Part shown: positions 25,065 to 33,234 of the stretch, piece after piece
How the letters are laid out: the number at the start of each line of letters is the position of its first letter
How positions within the stretch are numbered: position 1 is the first letter of the stretch
Assembly (NCBI GenBank): GCA_963739975.1
Contig: CAVUCK010000025.1
Span: forward strand, 1-64,000
Length of the DNA: 64,000 bases
Direction: 5' to 3'
Source of the DNA: JALZMG01 sp963739975
Lineage (GTDB): Bacteria > Actinomycetota > Acidimicrobiia > Acidimicrobiales > Ilumatobacteraceae
The notes under the pieces: generated by a model
The model's database searches: none
The model's input: only the letters and a program-made list of their open reading frames with translations
What the model was told of the DNA's origin: nothing
Position numbers and translations under genes: made by a program

Positions 25065-26930
25065 CCCGCGGCATCGACATCACCAACCCGCGGTTCCGCG
25101 CCCTCCTCGCCACCATGCTGTACAGCCGCAGCAACGCCTCGGTGGTGGCGATGGGCGTGCCCGTGCCGATCGGCGACGCCAGCGGCCAGGCCCTCGTGGC
25201 GGCGGCGTGGCAGGCCTACCGGGCGATCGACGGCACCGTGCCGTTCTGGGCCATCCTGCGCATCGTCGACCTGTTCCACAGCGACGCGCTGACGTATGCG
25301 GCGGTCCCGGCGGGCCAGGTGCAGACGTACGGCGGCGACTACGTGGCCGGCGGCCCGGGCCACGACACCATCTTCGGCCAGCTCGGCGACGACACGCTGC
25401 TCGGCGACGGCGCCCTCGCCGACCCGGTCGCCGGGGCGGTGCGCAACGCCGCAGGCGACCTCGTGCTGGCCCCGTCGGTCGCCCGGACGACCGACGGCGA
25501 CGACTACGTCGAGGGCGGCGGCGGCAACGACGTGATCTTCGGCGGCCTCGGCCAGGACGACCTGATCGGCGGCAGCTCCAGCCTGTTCAGCCTCGACCTG
25601 CCGACCGAGCGCCCCGACGGCGCCGACAGGATCTTCGGCGGCGCCGGCGTCAACGCCGGCTACAACGCCGCCGACCTGGCGAACGGCGACGCCCACGGCC
25701 GCGACGCCGACACGATCGCCGCCGACAACGCCGACATCTTCCGCATCGTCGGCACCGGCGGTGCCGGGGCCGCTGGGTTCACGTCGTTCAACTACGACGA
25801 CGCATACGGCCGCCAGCTCGTCGTGCGGGCCGTGCGGCTGCTCGACTACACGGCCGGCGGCCCGGACTTCGAGCCGACGCTGTTCACGGGTGGAGCAGCG
25901 TGCCGGGCCGACGGCTTCGGTTCATCGCAGTCCTTCGACCGCGGCGGGGCCGACGAGGTGCACGGCGAGGCCGGCGACGACACCGTGTACACCGGCTGCG
26001 GCAACGACGTCATCTACGGCGACGGCGGCGACGACGACCTGATCGGCGGCTGGGGCCACGACTGGATCTCCGGCGGCACCGGCACCGACGGCGTGCTCGG
26101 CGACGACGGGCGGATCATGACCAGCCGCAACGGCACGGCCGAGCCGCTGTACGGCGTCGTCGCCACGACCCAGACGACGATCGCTTCGCCGGGCCGGGCG
26201 CAGGAGGCCACGATCAACGTGACCGGGCTGCTGAACAAGGCCGTCGACCTGACGCCGTACAACCTGACGCCGCGCACGGCCTCTACCGACGACCCGCTGT
26301 TCGACCCGCAGCACGCCGACGACGTGATCTTCGGCGGCCTCGGCGACGACTTCCTGCACGGCGGCGCCGGCGACGACGCCATCTCGGGCGCCGAGGCCCT
26401 GCTCGTGGCGTACGCCGCCAACGTCGTCAACGGCGCCCTCACCGAGATCGTGCGCTCGGACTGGAGCCGGCCGTTCAACGGCGGCGACCTGCTGCACTTC
26501 GGTGACGGCACCCGCGGCGCCGAGTTCGCCCTCTACGACGAGTTCAACCCGATGGTCAAGGTGCTCGTCAATGGCGGCGAGTTCTTCTTGAACTTCGACC
26601 ACACGGCCGGCCCGCTGACGACCGGCGCCACCCCGGCCAACGTCAACACCGACGGCAACGACATCATCTTCGGTGACCTCGGCAACGACTGGCTGGTCGG
26701 CGGCACGGGCAGGGACTCGCTGTGGGGCGGCTGGGGCAACGACCTGATGAACGCCGACGACCGCCACGACACCAACGGCGGCCTCAACGACCAGCCCGAC
26801 ACGAACAGCGCCTACGAGGACCGCGCCTTCGGCGGCGCCGGGATCGACGTGCTGATCGGCAACACGGGCGGCGATCGCTTGATCGACTGGGTCGGCGAGT
26901 TCGACTCGTACGTCGTGCCGTTCGCCCCGT
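23950..26930 (+). repeat. Hemolysin-type calcium-binding repeats, second block in protein A
   Basis: Dense 'GGxGxDxIxGG' type repeats, for example GGEGNDTIWSGVGADLLFGD, EGGGGNDVIFGGLGQDDLIG and FGDLGNDWLVGGTGRD. They are closer to the canonical nonapeptide than the repeats at 9430-11860. The block spans the frame break at 25065 without loss of register, which supports reading both sides as one gene. Confidence 0.75.
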
Positions 26931-29900
26931 TCGGTCTGGGGACCGTCAGCCGTCAGCTCGCCCCGGGGCTGAAGGAGTTCCTGTACGCCCTGTCGAAGGC
27001 CCAGGGCGCCGACCCGACGCGCACCGAGGACGGCGGCGACCCGGCCCGCAACGGGGAGCCGAACGGCGAGATCGGCCTCGTCACGCAGCAGGACACCGCA
27101 TGGCAGGACCAGACCGGCGGCCCGACCGATCCGCAGCCCGGCAACATCCCGGGCGGCGACCGCGACGTGCTGCGCTCGGCCGACTTCAACAACGGCACCA
27201 ACAACGCCTTCCTCGCCGACTCCGGCGTGTGGCAGGTCAGTAGTGGGCGGCTGGCCGTGGCGTCGACGTCGTCGCACTCCGACGCCGTGGCCGTCTTCTA
27301 CCACGACGCCTACCTGCCCGTGTACTACGAGGTGATCGCCTCGATCACGACCGTCAAGCCGACGGGCGGGTGGAACGCCAACGCCTACGTGATCTTCGAC
27401 TACTTCTCGCCGACCGACTTCAAGTTCGCCGGCATCAACGTGTCGACGAACAAGTTCGAGATGGGCGTGCGCGACGCCAGCGGCTGGTCCGTCGTCGCCC
27501 AGCAGCCGGTCCTGATCAAGCCCGACGTCATCTACTCGATGCTCGTCGCCGTCAACGGCACGACCGTCACGGTGTCGGTCGACGGGGCGTTCGCCTTCAC
27601 GTGGACGTTCCCGGTGCGCATCGTCGACGGCGTGCGCTTCGGGCTCAACCAGGGCCTGCTCGGCGCCGGCTCCAACAACGCCCGCGGCACGTTCGACAAC
27701 GTGGCCGTCCGGGTGCTGCCGCCGGCGATCACGCTCGACATCGACGAGACGTTCGACGACGGCCAGGCCCAGGTGTTCACCGGGCCGAGCGCCGGCGCAT
27801 GGACCGTGATGCCGGCCGGGCGCTACGAGACGACGGCGGGTGGCGGTGCGACGAACGCCGCCATGGTCGTGCTGCCGGGCCTCAGCGGCGCTCGGGGCGT
27901 CGACGTCAACTCCTACCTCGAGCTCACCGCCACGGTGCGCGCCGCCGGCATCGGCGGGATCGTCTTCGACCGCTACGCCGTCGACGACTTCAAGTTCGCC
28001 GGCATCGACCTGCCCGGCGGGCGCGTCGTCGTCGGCCACCACGACCCGCGCCGGGGATGGGTCGTCGACGCGGCGGTGCCGTGGACGCTCGTGGCCGGCG
28101 CCGATTACGTCCTGCTGCTCACCCTCAAGGGCGCCTCGATGAGCATCAGCGTGGGCGGCCAGCTGGCGATCAGCCGGGGGTTCAACGCGGCGCTCGTCGA
28201 CGGTGCGTTCGGGACGTTCGGCCGTAGCGGCCTGACCTCGTTCGACCGCTACCGCATCCGCACGAACGACCCGTTCTTCGCCGGCACCACGCCACCGCCG
28301 CCACCGCCGCCACCGCCGGCGACTCCCGCCGTCGCTGTCGCGGCGACCGATGGGGCGGCCAACGAAGCCGGCTCCGACGCCGCCACGTTCGTCATCTCCC
28401 GCACGGGCGACGCGACCTTGCCGCTGACCGTGAACCTGACGTGGGGCGGTGCGGCGACGTTCGGCACCGACTACTCGGTCAGCGTGATCGGCGGGTCGCT
28501 GGCCGTCGGTGGCGGCATGCTGACGCTGGCCGCAGGGTCGGCGTCGGCGACGCTCGTCGTCACCCCGTTCACGGACGCGTTGACGGAAGGGGCGGAGGGC
28601 GTGGTCCTCACCGTCGCCGCCGGCTCCGGCTACACCGTCACATCGCCAGGCCAGGCGACGGCGACCATCGCCGACAACCCGCCGCCGCCACCGCCGCCTC
28701 CTCCGTCACAGGTCACGGTGTCGGTGGCCGGGCGAAGCGTGTCCGAGGGTCGCCGGGACTCGACGCTCACGATCACGCTCACGCTCTCGGCCGCCTCGGC
28801 CCAGACCGTCACCGTCAGGGTGTCGACGCAGAACGGCACCGCGCTCGCCGGCTCCGACTACACCGCCGTCTCCAACCAACTCGTCACGTTCGCCGCGGGG
28901 CAGACGACGGCCACGATCGGCATCCGCATCATCGGGGACACGACGAACGAGCCGAACGAGACGTTCACGGTCGTGCTCTCGCAGCCCAGCGGCGCGGTCG
29001 TCGGCACCGGGACCGCCACCGTGACGTTGCTCAACGACGACGGTGGGCTGACCGCGGCGACGCAGCCGCAGGACGGCCGACTCGTCGTCGCCCTCGACGC
29101 CGACCACCTGGCCGCCGTGTGGGCCGTCGCCGTCGCCCAGTGGGCCGATCGTGGAGTGTCGCCGGCGCTCCTCGGCACGGTGACGTTCCGGGTCGTCGAG
29201 CTGCCCGGCGCCGCCCTCGGCCTGACCGAGGGCACCGTCGTGACCATCGACGCCACCGCCGCCGGTTGGGGCTGGCACCTCGACCCCTGGTCGCCAGTGC
29301 CGATCGAGCGCATCGACCTGCTCACCGTCGTGCTCCACGAGCTGGGCCACGCCATCGGCTTCCACCACAGCGACGATGCCGTCCACGCAGTGATGGCCGA
29401 GACGCTCAGCGTCGGGATGCGCGTCGGCGTCGCCGGTCTCGGCGAATTCGAGATGAGCGAAGAGCGGTCACTGACCGCTCATCGCTCATCGCTCGGTGTG
29501 GCGCAGATGTCCGTCGCCGCCTCGTCCGGTACGTCCGATACGTCCGGTACGTCCGAGAGGTCGGGTGCGTCGCCGCGCTTGGCCGCCGCCGACGTGACCA
29601 GCTCGGTGCGTGCCGCGACGGCGTCGTCCGCTCCGATGGTGGGGCCCGCTGGCGTCACATTCAGCGCGGCCGATGGCGCCACGCTCGCGGTCGAGCCGTT
29701 GCCCGCTGGCGAGCGCACCGTCACGCCCGCCGAGCTGCTGGTCCGGCAGGTGGCGGTCGACGCCGAGCGCCCCGTGGATGGTCCGCGTGGCGTCGACATC
29801 GTGAATCGTTTCGAGGACGGCGCCACGACGTTCACGGCCCTCGACCCGCCCGAGGTGCCGGTGACGACCTGGCTGATCGCCCTTGCGCTCGCCGTGCTGG

Positions 29901-29962
29901 CGCTCCTGTCGCGCCGCCGGCTCGCCCAGCTCCGGTCGCCGACGTCATCATGGTCACGTTGA
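25065..29962 (+). CDS. Giant surface protein A, segment 5: RTX block, twin LamG-like, Calx-beta, metzincin-like domain, membrane anchor
   Basis: The last 1,630 codons, in frame 2, ending at TGA 29960. Order of domains: hemolysin-type repeats to 26930; two tandem LamG/concanavalin-like domains (27170-27720 and 27745-28262); a run of nine prolines; Calx-beta domain 1 (28318-28675); a second proline run; Calx-beta domain 2 (28708-29045); and a matrixin-like domain (29050-29430) with HELGHAIGFHH followed by VMAETL. A Ser/Thr-rich stretch follows, then a hydrophobic helix WLIALALAVLALLS followed by RRR at the very end. The tail looks like a C-terminal membrane anchor without LPXTG. Fully frame-corrected, gene A exceeds 9,900 residues. 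Whether the protease-like domain is active is not known. Confidence 0.8.
27170..28262 (+). repeat. Tandem LamG/concanavalin-like domains in protein A
   Basis: Two copies of about 175 residues. Both contain 'F-D/N-x-G', 'YxVxASI/ATVR'-like strands, and a shared core ending 'D-F-K-F-A-G-I' (SPTDFKFAGINV and VDDFKFAGIDLPG). Each ends with 'FDxVxVR/YRIRT'. Concanavalin-like folds of this kind often bind glycans, so a carbohydrate-binding role is possible but not shown. Confidence 0.6.
29050..29430 (+). other. Metzincin/matrixin-like protease domain near the C-terminus of protein A
   Basis: The sequence HELGHAIGFHH (29336-29368) fits HExxHxxGxxH, where three His bind zinc and Glu is the general base in metzincins. 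About 9 residues later VMAETL (about 29390) supplies a Met-turn-like segment. A preceding strand-rich region with 'VTIDATAAGWGWHLD' matches the layout of the related domain at 40530-40880 in gene B. Similar short matrixin-like domains are common at the ends of giant bacterial proteins. Autoprocessing or release is one idea; proof of activity is absent. Confidence 0.65.
29452..29490. repeat. 39-bp nested palindrome inside the gene A coding sequence
   Basis: Outer arms gatgagcga (29452-29460) and tcgctcatc (29482-29490) are exact reverse complements. Inner arms agcggtca (29463-29470) and tgaccgct (29472-29479) are also exact, around a single central C. Only the two-base spacers (ag, ca) differ. 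It encodes MSEERSLTAHRSS, unlike the surrounding protein, as if a palindromic element had landed in frame. Confidence 0.75.
29525..29560. repeat. 9-bp tandem direct repeats (four units)
   Basis: Units tccggtacg, tccgatacg, tccggtacg and tccgagagg follow one another and encode S-G-T, S-D-T, S-G-T and S-E-R. They lie 35 bases after the 39-bp palindrome, in the low-complexity link between the protease-like domain and the membrane anchor. Length variation by slippage would keep the frame. Confidence 0.7.
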
Positions 29963-29996
29963 TCGGCTGACCCGTCGCCGACGCGCCCCGCACGAT

Positions 29997-30069
29997 CTGG
30001 GCGCGGAGGTTCTCAAAGCGCCATCCGGGCGCGGACGTTCTCGAAAGTGGGAACCTGCGCGCCCAGAAG
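29997..30069. repeat. Palindromic interspersed repeat, copy 1
   Basis: It contains unit A ctgggcgcggaggttctc (29997-30014), a related direct unit gggcgcggacgttctc, and an inverted unit gaacctgcgcgcccag (about 30051-30066). The closing 'aagtgcgat' matches 'aagggcgat' in copy 2 at 31247. The two copies lie on either side of the LPSTG gene. Confidence 0.75.
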
Positions 30070-30098
30070 TGCGATGAGACTCGCCGTCGGCTGACCAT

Positions 30099-30120
30099 CG
30101 CCCGCCCCTCTCGGCGGGCG
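30099..30120. terminator. Hairpin downstream of gene A
   Basis: A perfect 8-bp stem, cgcccgcc (30099-30106) and ggcgggcg (30113-30120), around a 6-base loop, 137 bases after the gene A stop. There is no clean T-run, only 'tcgctactcttt'. It may end gene A transcripts before the next gene, but as an intrinsic terminator it is only a moderate candidate. Confidence 0.4.
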
Positions 30121-30152
30121 TCGCTACTCTTTCGGCTGCACCGACGGGGATT

Positions 30153-30159
30153 GGAGGAG
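30153..30159 (+). promoter_or_regulatory. Ribosome binding site fixing the start of the LPSTG protein
   Basis: GGAGGAG lies three bases before ATG 30163. It overlaps an in-frame TTG at 30151 that would otherwise add four residues. The site makes ATG 30163 the better start. Confidence 0.65.
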
Positions 30160-30162
30160 TCG

Positions 30163-31098
30163 ATGGCGCGTGAACAGCGTGGGCGCAGCGTGTTGGCGAT
30201 CACCGGGCTGGCTGCTATCGCAACCGCACTTGTCGTCGTCCCGGCCCTCCCGGGGGTTGCCGCCCCCGTTCCCCCCTTCGACGCCACGCTGAGCGGCAGC
30301 TGCGCCCCGAATTTCTTCGGGGGCGGTCCACAAGGTGCGCTGATCGAGAAGAGCATCAGCGTCACGGGCAGTGGCTCGGTGCGCACGGTCGACACCCTGA
30401 TCACGTTCCCGGGTTTCGCCCTTCCGCCCACCGCGCTCGTCGACTGCATTGCCATCGGTAACACCGACGCCGGCCTGGTCGAGTCGATCTCCCTCGGCGG
30501 ACTCACGGCCGCCAGCCTGCCGACGTCCTTCACCGTCGGCTTGCAGGGCTCAGGTGCGGACATCACGATCCAAGAGGGCGATCGGATCTGTGACGCCGTC
30601 GCGGCGAACCGCCCCGACGCGGGCGGGATCTCGGCGATCTTCTGCTCGGAACCGATCACCTTCGGCGACCCAACGACCACGACCACGACCACGGCGGCGG
30701 CGACCACGACCACAGCACTGCCGACGACGACCACAGCACCGCCGACGACCACGACGACCACGACGGCGGCGACGACCACGACCACGGCAGCGACGACCAC
30801 GACCACGGCGCAGGCGACGACTACGACCACGATGGGCGGAGCGACGACCACGACGCAGGCGCCAACCACCACCGCCGAGACGACCACCTCGGTCGCGTCG
30901 TCCACCTCGGTGGGCGACACGACGACCACCGGCCAGCCGACGACGACCGAACCCGGCGGCACGACGACGGTCGTGGCGCCGACGTCGACGCTGCCGAGCA
31001 CGGGTGGCGGGCTGAACTCCAACGTGCTCGCGGCCGCCGTGCTCACCCTGTTGGCGGGCGCTCTGGCGCTGGTCGTCGCCCGACGCCAAGCGATGTGA
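30163..31098 (+). CDS. Secreted LPXTG-anchored protein with Thr-rich stalk
   Basis: A 311-residue protein. Residues 1-34 form a signal peptide (MAREQRGRSV, then a hydrophobic core, then a V-A-A cleavage site). A globular part of about 135 residues carries four cysteines (SGSC, VDC, RIC, IFC) that could form two disulfides; its family is not recognised. Residues 170-270 are a stalk of Thr with Ala, Pro and Gln, probably an extended and possibly glycosylated spacer. LPSTG (residues 277-281) is followed by a hydrophobic helix and RR near the end, the classic sortase sorting signal. It is therefore likely linked covalently to the cell wall or pili by a sortase encoded elsewhere. It is flanked by two copies of a palindromic repeat. 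Confidence 0.85.
   Translation: MAREQRGRSVLAITGLAAIATALVVVPALPGVAAPVPPFDATLSGSCAPNFFGGGPQGALIEKSISVTGSGSVRTVDTLITFPGFALPPTALVDCIAIGNTDAGLVESISLGGLTAASLPTSFTVGLQGSGADITIQEGDRICDAVAANRPDAGGISAIFCSEPITFGDPTTTTTTTAAATTTTALPTTTTAPPTTTTTTTAATTTTTAATTTTTAQATTTTTMGGATTTTQAPTTTAETTTSVASSTSVGDTTTTGQPTTTEPGGTTTVVAPTSTLPSTGGGLNSNVLAAAVLTLLAGALALVVARRQAM
30673..30880 (+). repeat. ACG/ACC minisatellite encoding the Thr stalk
   Basis: Near-uniform acg/acc/gcg codons form a low-complexity tract encoding runs of T with A, P and Q. Such tracts expand and contract by slippage in triplets, so stalk length may vary between strains. Confidence 0.7.
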
Positions 31099-31105
31099 CC
31101 GGTGC

Positions 31106-31250
31106 TCAGGCCGCCGCTTCGTCCGGCGGCGCTGGCGGTGGGTCGGGAAACAAGATCGAGCATCGGTGTAGTCGTTTCCCGGTCGGGTGCTGGTAGAGCT
31201 GGTCGGGGCCCCAGGCGGTGGCCCGCTCATCGACGGCCAACGCCAGCTGG
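31106..31250 (-). pseudogene. Possible short coding remnant on the minus strand
   Basis: The minus strand reads LALAVDERATAWGPDQLYQH and on to a Pro-rich end (PDPPPAPPDEAAA), with no start of its own and abutting the palindromic repeat. It could be the tail of a lost gene or plain chance in GC-rich DNA. No family is recognised. Confidence 0.15.
31110..31130. terminator. Hairpin 12 bases after the LPSTG gene
   Basis: Stem gccgccg (31110-31116) and cggcggc (31124-31130) with a 7-base loop, just after the stop at 31098. No T-run follows, so termination is plausible but unproven. Confidence 0.4.
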
Positions 31251-31319
31251 GCGCGGAGGTTCTCAATTTCGAGAACCTGCGCGCCCAGAAGGGCGATTGA
31301 GAACGTCCGCGCCCAGTTG
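31247..31319. repeat. Palindromic interspersed repeat, copy 2
   Basis: Unit ctgggcgcggaggttctc (31247-31264) is followed by its inverted partner gagaacctgcgcgcccag (31271-31288), giving a 14-bp stem with one mismatch and a 6-base loop. A second inverted unit gagaacgtccgcgccc follows at about 31300-31315. It lies between the converging LPSTG gene and ABC operon and could also terminate both. Copy 1 is at 29997. Confidence 0.75.
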
Positions 31320-31353
31320 CCACGCCGGGCGACGTGTCGGTGGCGCCTCGCGG

Positions 31354-32217
31354 TCACAGCAGTTGCCAGCGCCGGGCGAGGCGGTACTGGACGAAGACGA
31401 CGAAGGCGGTCACGGCGAGCATCGTGACCGCGATCGCTGACGCGTAGCCGAGCCGGAAGTATCGGAACGCGTGGTCGTACAGGTACCCCGGAAGGTACGT
31501 CGTCGCTCGTCGCGGACCGCCGCCCGTGACGACCAGGGCGGGCACGAAGTTCAACTGCAAGGCAAGGACGACGTCGCGCAACGCCAGGAGTGCCAGGACC
31601 GGCGCCATCAGCGGCAGCGTCACCCTGCGCAGCACGTAGGACGGCCGAGCCCCTTCCAACTCGGCGGCCTCGAACAGCCTGAGCGGGATGGTGCGTCGCC
31701 AGGCGAGGGCGATGATGAACGCTTCCCCGATCTGGAACCCTCCCATGACGGCGATCGCGACGCGCGCCGCCCACGGATCGGTGAGCCAGCCCGGTGACGG
31801 TATGCCCGTCTGGGCGGCGAGCGCGGCGAGTGGCCCGTACAGCGGATTGAGCAGCCATGCCCACAGCAGGGCGTAGGAGATGTCGGGGATGATCGTCGGT
31901 AGATAGGCGACGGCGCGGCCGGCCTCGCTGAAGCGGCCCCGCCGGTGCAGGAGCAGGGCGAACGTGACCGCCGCGAGCAGGCGCAGCGGTACGGCGATCA
32001 GCACGTACACCGCCGAGTTGCCCAGCGCTTCCCAGAACCGTTCATCGGCGAGGAGACGACGGAAGTTCGCCAGGCCGACGAAGTGAGGCGTGTCCAGACC
32101 GGTGTAGTCGGTGAATGCCAAGCCGACGGCCCCGACGAGCGGGATGGCGACGAGGAGGGCCAGCCCGACGAGGTACGGCCAGATGAGTCCGATGCGCCAG
32201 CGCGGCCGGAGCTGCAC
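31354..32217 (-). CDS. Sugar-type ABC transporter permease (MalF/UgpA-like)
   Basis: A 287-residue inner membrane protein with about six hydrophobic helices, normal for the CUT1 MalF/UgpA class. The EAA loop that docks the ATPase is visible as EAAELEGARPSYVLRRVTLP. It starts at GTG 32217, three bases after the stop of the ATPase gene, so translation is probably coupled. It is the last gene of the four-gene operon. The substrate cannot be read from sequence, but operons of this class import sugars, polyols or glycerol phosphate. Confidence 0.88.
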   Translation of the reverse strand: MQLRPRWRIGLIWPYLVGLALLVAIPLVGAVGLAFTDYTGLDTPHFVGLANFRRLLADERFWEALGNSAVYVLIAVPLRLLAAVTFALLLHRRGRFSEAGRAVAYLPTIIPDISYALLWAWLLNPLYGPLAALAAQTGIPSPGWLTDPWAARVAIAVMGGFQIGEAFIIALAWRRTIPLRLFEAAELEGARPSYVLRRVTLPLMAPVLALLALRDVVLALQLNFVPALVVTGGGPRRATTYLPGYLYDHAFRYFRLGYASAIAVTMLAVTAFVVFVQYRLARRWQLL

Positions 32218-32220
32218 CGG

Positions 32221-33234
32221 TCATTCCTCGCCGTCGAAGTGGTGCACTGCGGCGTCGTCGAACCAGATGCCGACGTCGTCGCCGATGGCCGCCTCCGACG
32301 AACGGTCGACGCGCACTCGGACGAGGTGCTGGTCGGTGCGAACCTGGACGACCACGTCGGCACCGAGGTTGTCCACCTCTTCGACCCGCCCGCGCAGTCG
32401 CGCCTCGCTCGACGGCACGAGCGACATCCGTTCGGCCCGGACGCCGACGGTGCCCGCAACATGCTCGCCTCCGAGCAGCGACGCGGGGAGCACGTTCATC
32501 GGCGGCGCGCCGAACAGACGGGCCACGAACGGAGACGCCGGACGGTCGTAGACGACGGCCGGACGGTCGATCTGCACGACTCGGCCGGCGCGCAGGACCG
32601 CCACGCGGTCGCCGAGCGACATGGCTTCGACGTGATCGTGGGTGACGTGGATCATGGCGACGCCGACGCGTCGTTGGAGGGCGCGCGTCTCGTCGCGGGC
32701 CCTGCCGCGCAACTCCGCGTCGAGGCTGGCGAGCGGTTCATCGAGCAGGAAGAGCGCTGGCTGGCGCACGATCGCCCGCGCCAGCGCCACCCGCTGGCGT
32801 TCCCCGCCGGACAGCTCCGCCGGTCGCCGTCGCAACAACCCGTCGTCGAGCCCCAGCAGCTCGGCGGCATGGCGGGCGCGGCGCGCCGCCTCGTCGCTCG
32901 CCACCCGGCGAGCGCGCAGGCCGAACGTGATGTTCGCCAGCACGTCGAGGTGCGGGAACAGGGCAGCGTCCTGGAACACCATGGAGACGTTGCGTTCACC
33001 TGCCGGGCGGCTGGTCACCTCCCGCCCGTCGATGGTGACGGTGCCGGCGTCCACCGGCTCCAGGCCGGCGATGGCGCGAAGCAGTGTGGTCTTGCCCGAT
33101 CCCGACGGGCCGACGATCACGAGCAGCTCGCCGACGCCGACGTCGAGGTCGATGCCGTCGAGGGCTTGCACCGCCGGCCTGCCGCGGCGTCCAGGGAATC
33201 GCCGCGTGAGGCCCCGGACCTCGACGGCGATCAA
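32221..33234 (-). CDS. ABC transporter ATP-binding protein (MalK/UgpC-like)
   Basis: 337 residues from TTG 33234. The ATPase has Walker A GPSGSGKTT, Q-loop VFQDAALFPHL, signature LSGGERQRVALARA, Walker B LFLLDEPLASLD and switch His in HVTHDH. A C-terminal TOBE-like region follows, the usual form in CUT1 importers. The chosen TTG overlaps the stop of the binding-protein gene (TTGA). A longer frame reaching 33366 would overlap that gene widely and begins with Arg-rich junk, so the shorter start is preferred. It powers uptake through the two permeases encoded on either side. Confidence 0.9.
   Translation of the reverse strand: MIAVEVRGLTRRFPGRRGRPAVQALDGIDLDVGVGELLVIVGPSGSGKTTLLRAIAGLEPVDAGTVTIDGREVTSRPAGERNVSMVFQDAALFPHLDVLANITFGLRARRVASDEAARRARHAAELLGLDDGLLRRRPAELSGGERQRVALARAIVRQPALFLLDEPLASLDAELRGRARDETRALQRRVGVAMIHVTHDHVEAMSLGDRVAVLRAGRVVQIDRPAVVYDRPASPFVARLFGAPPMNVLPASLLGGEHVAGTVGVRAERMSLVPSSEARLRGRVEEVDNLGADVVVQVRTDQHLVRVRVDRSSEAAIGDDVGIWFDDAAVHHFDGEE

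Noticed and set aside
30151..30162. TTG at 30151 as the start of the LPSTG protein
   Set aside because: It overlaps the GGAGGAG ribosome site that serves ATG 30163.
30673..30880. Repetitive tract as a CRISPR array
   Set aside because: It is a triplet tract within a coding frame giving threonine, with no spacer-repeat alternation.
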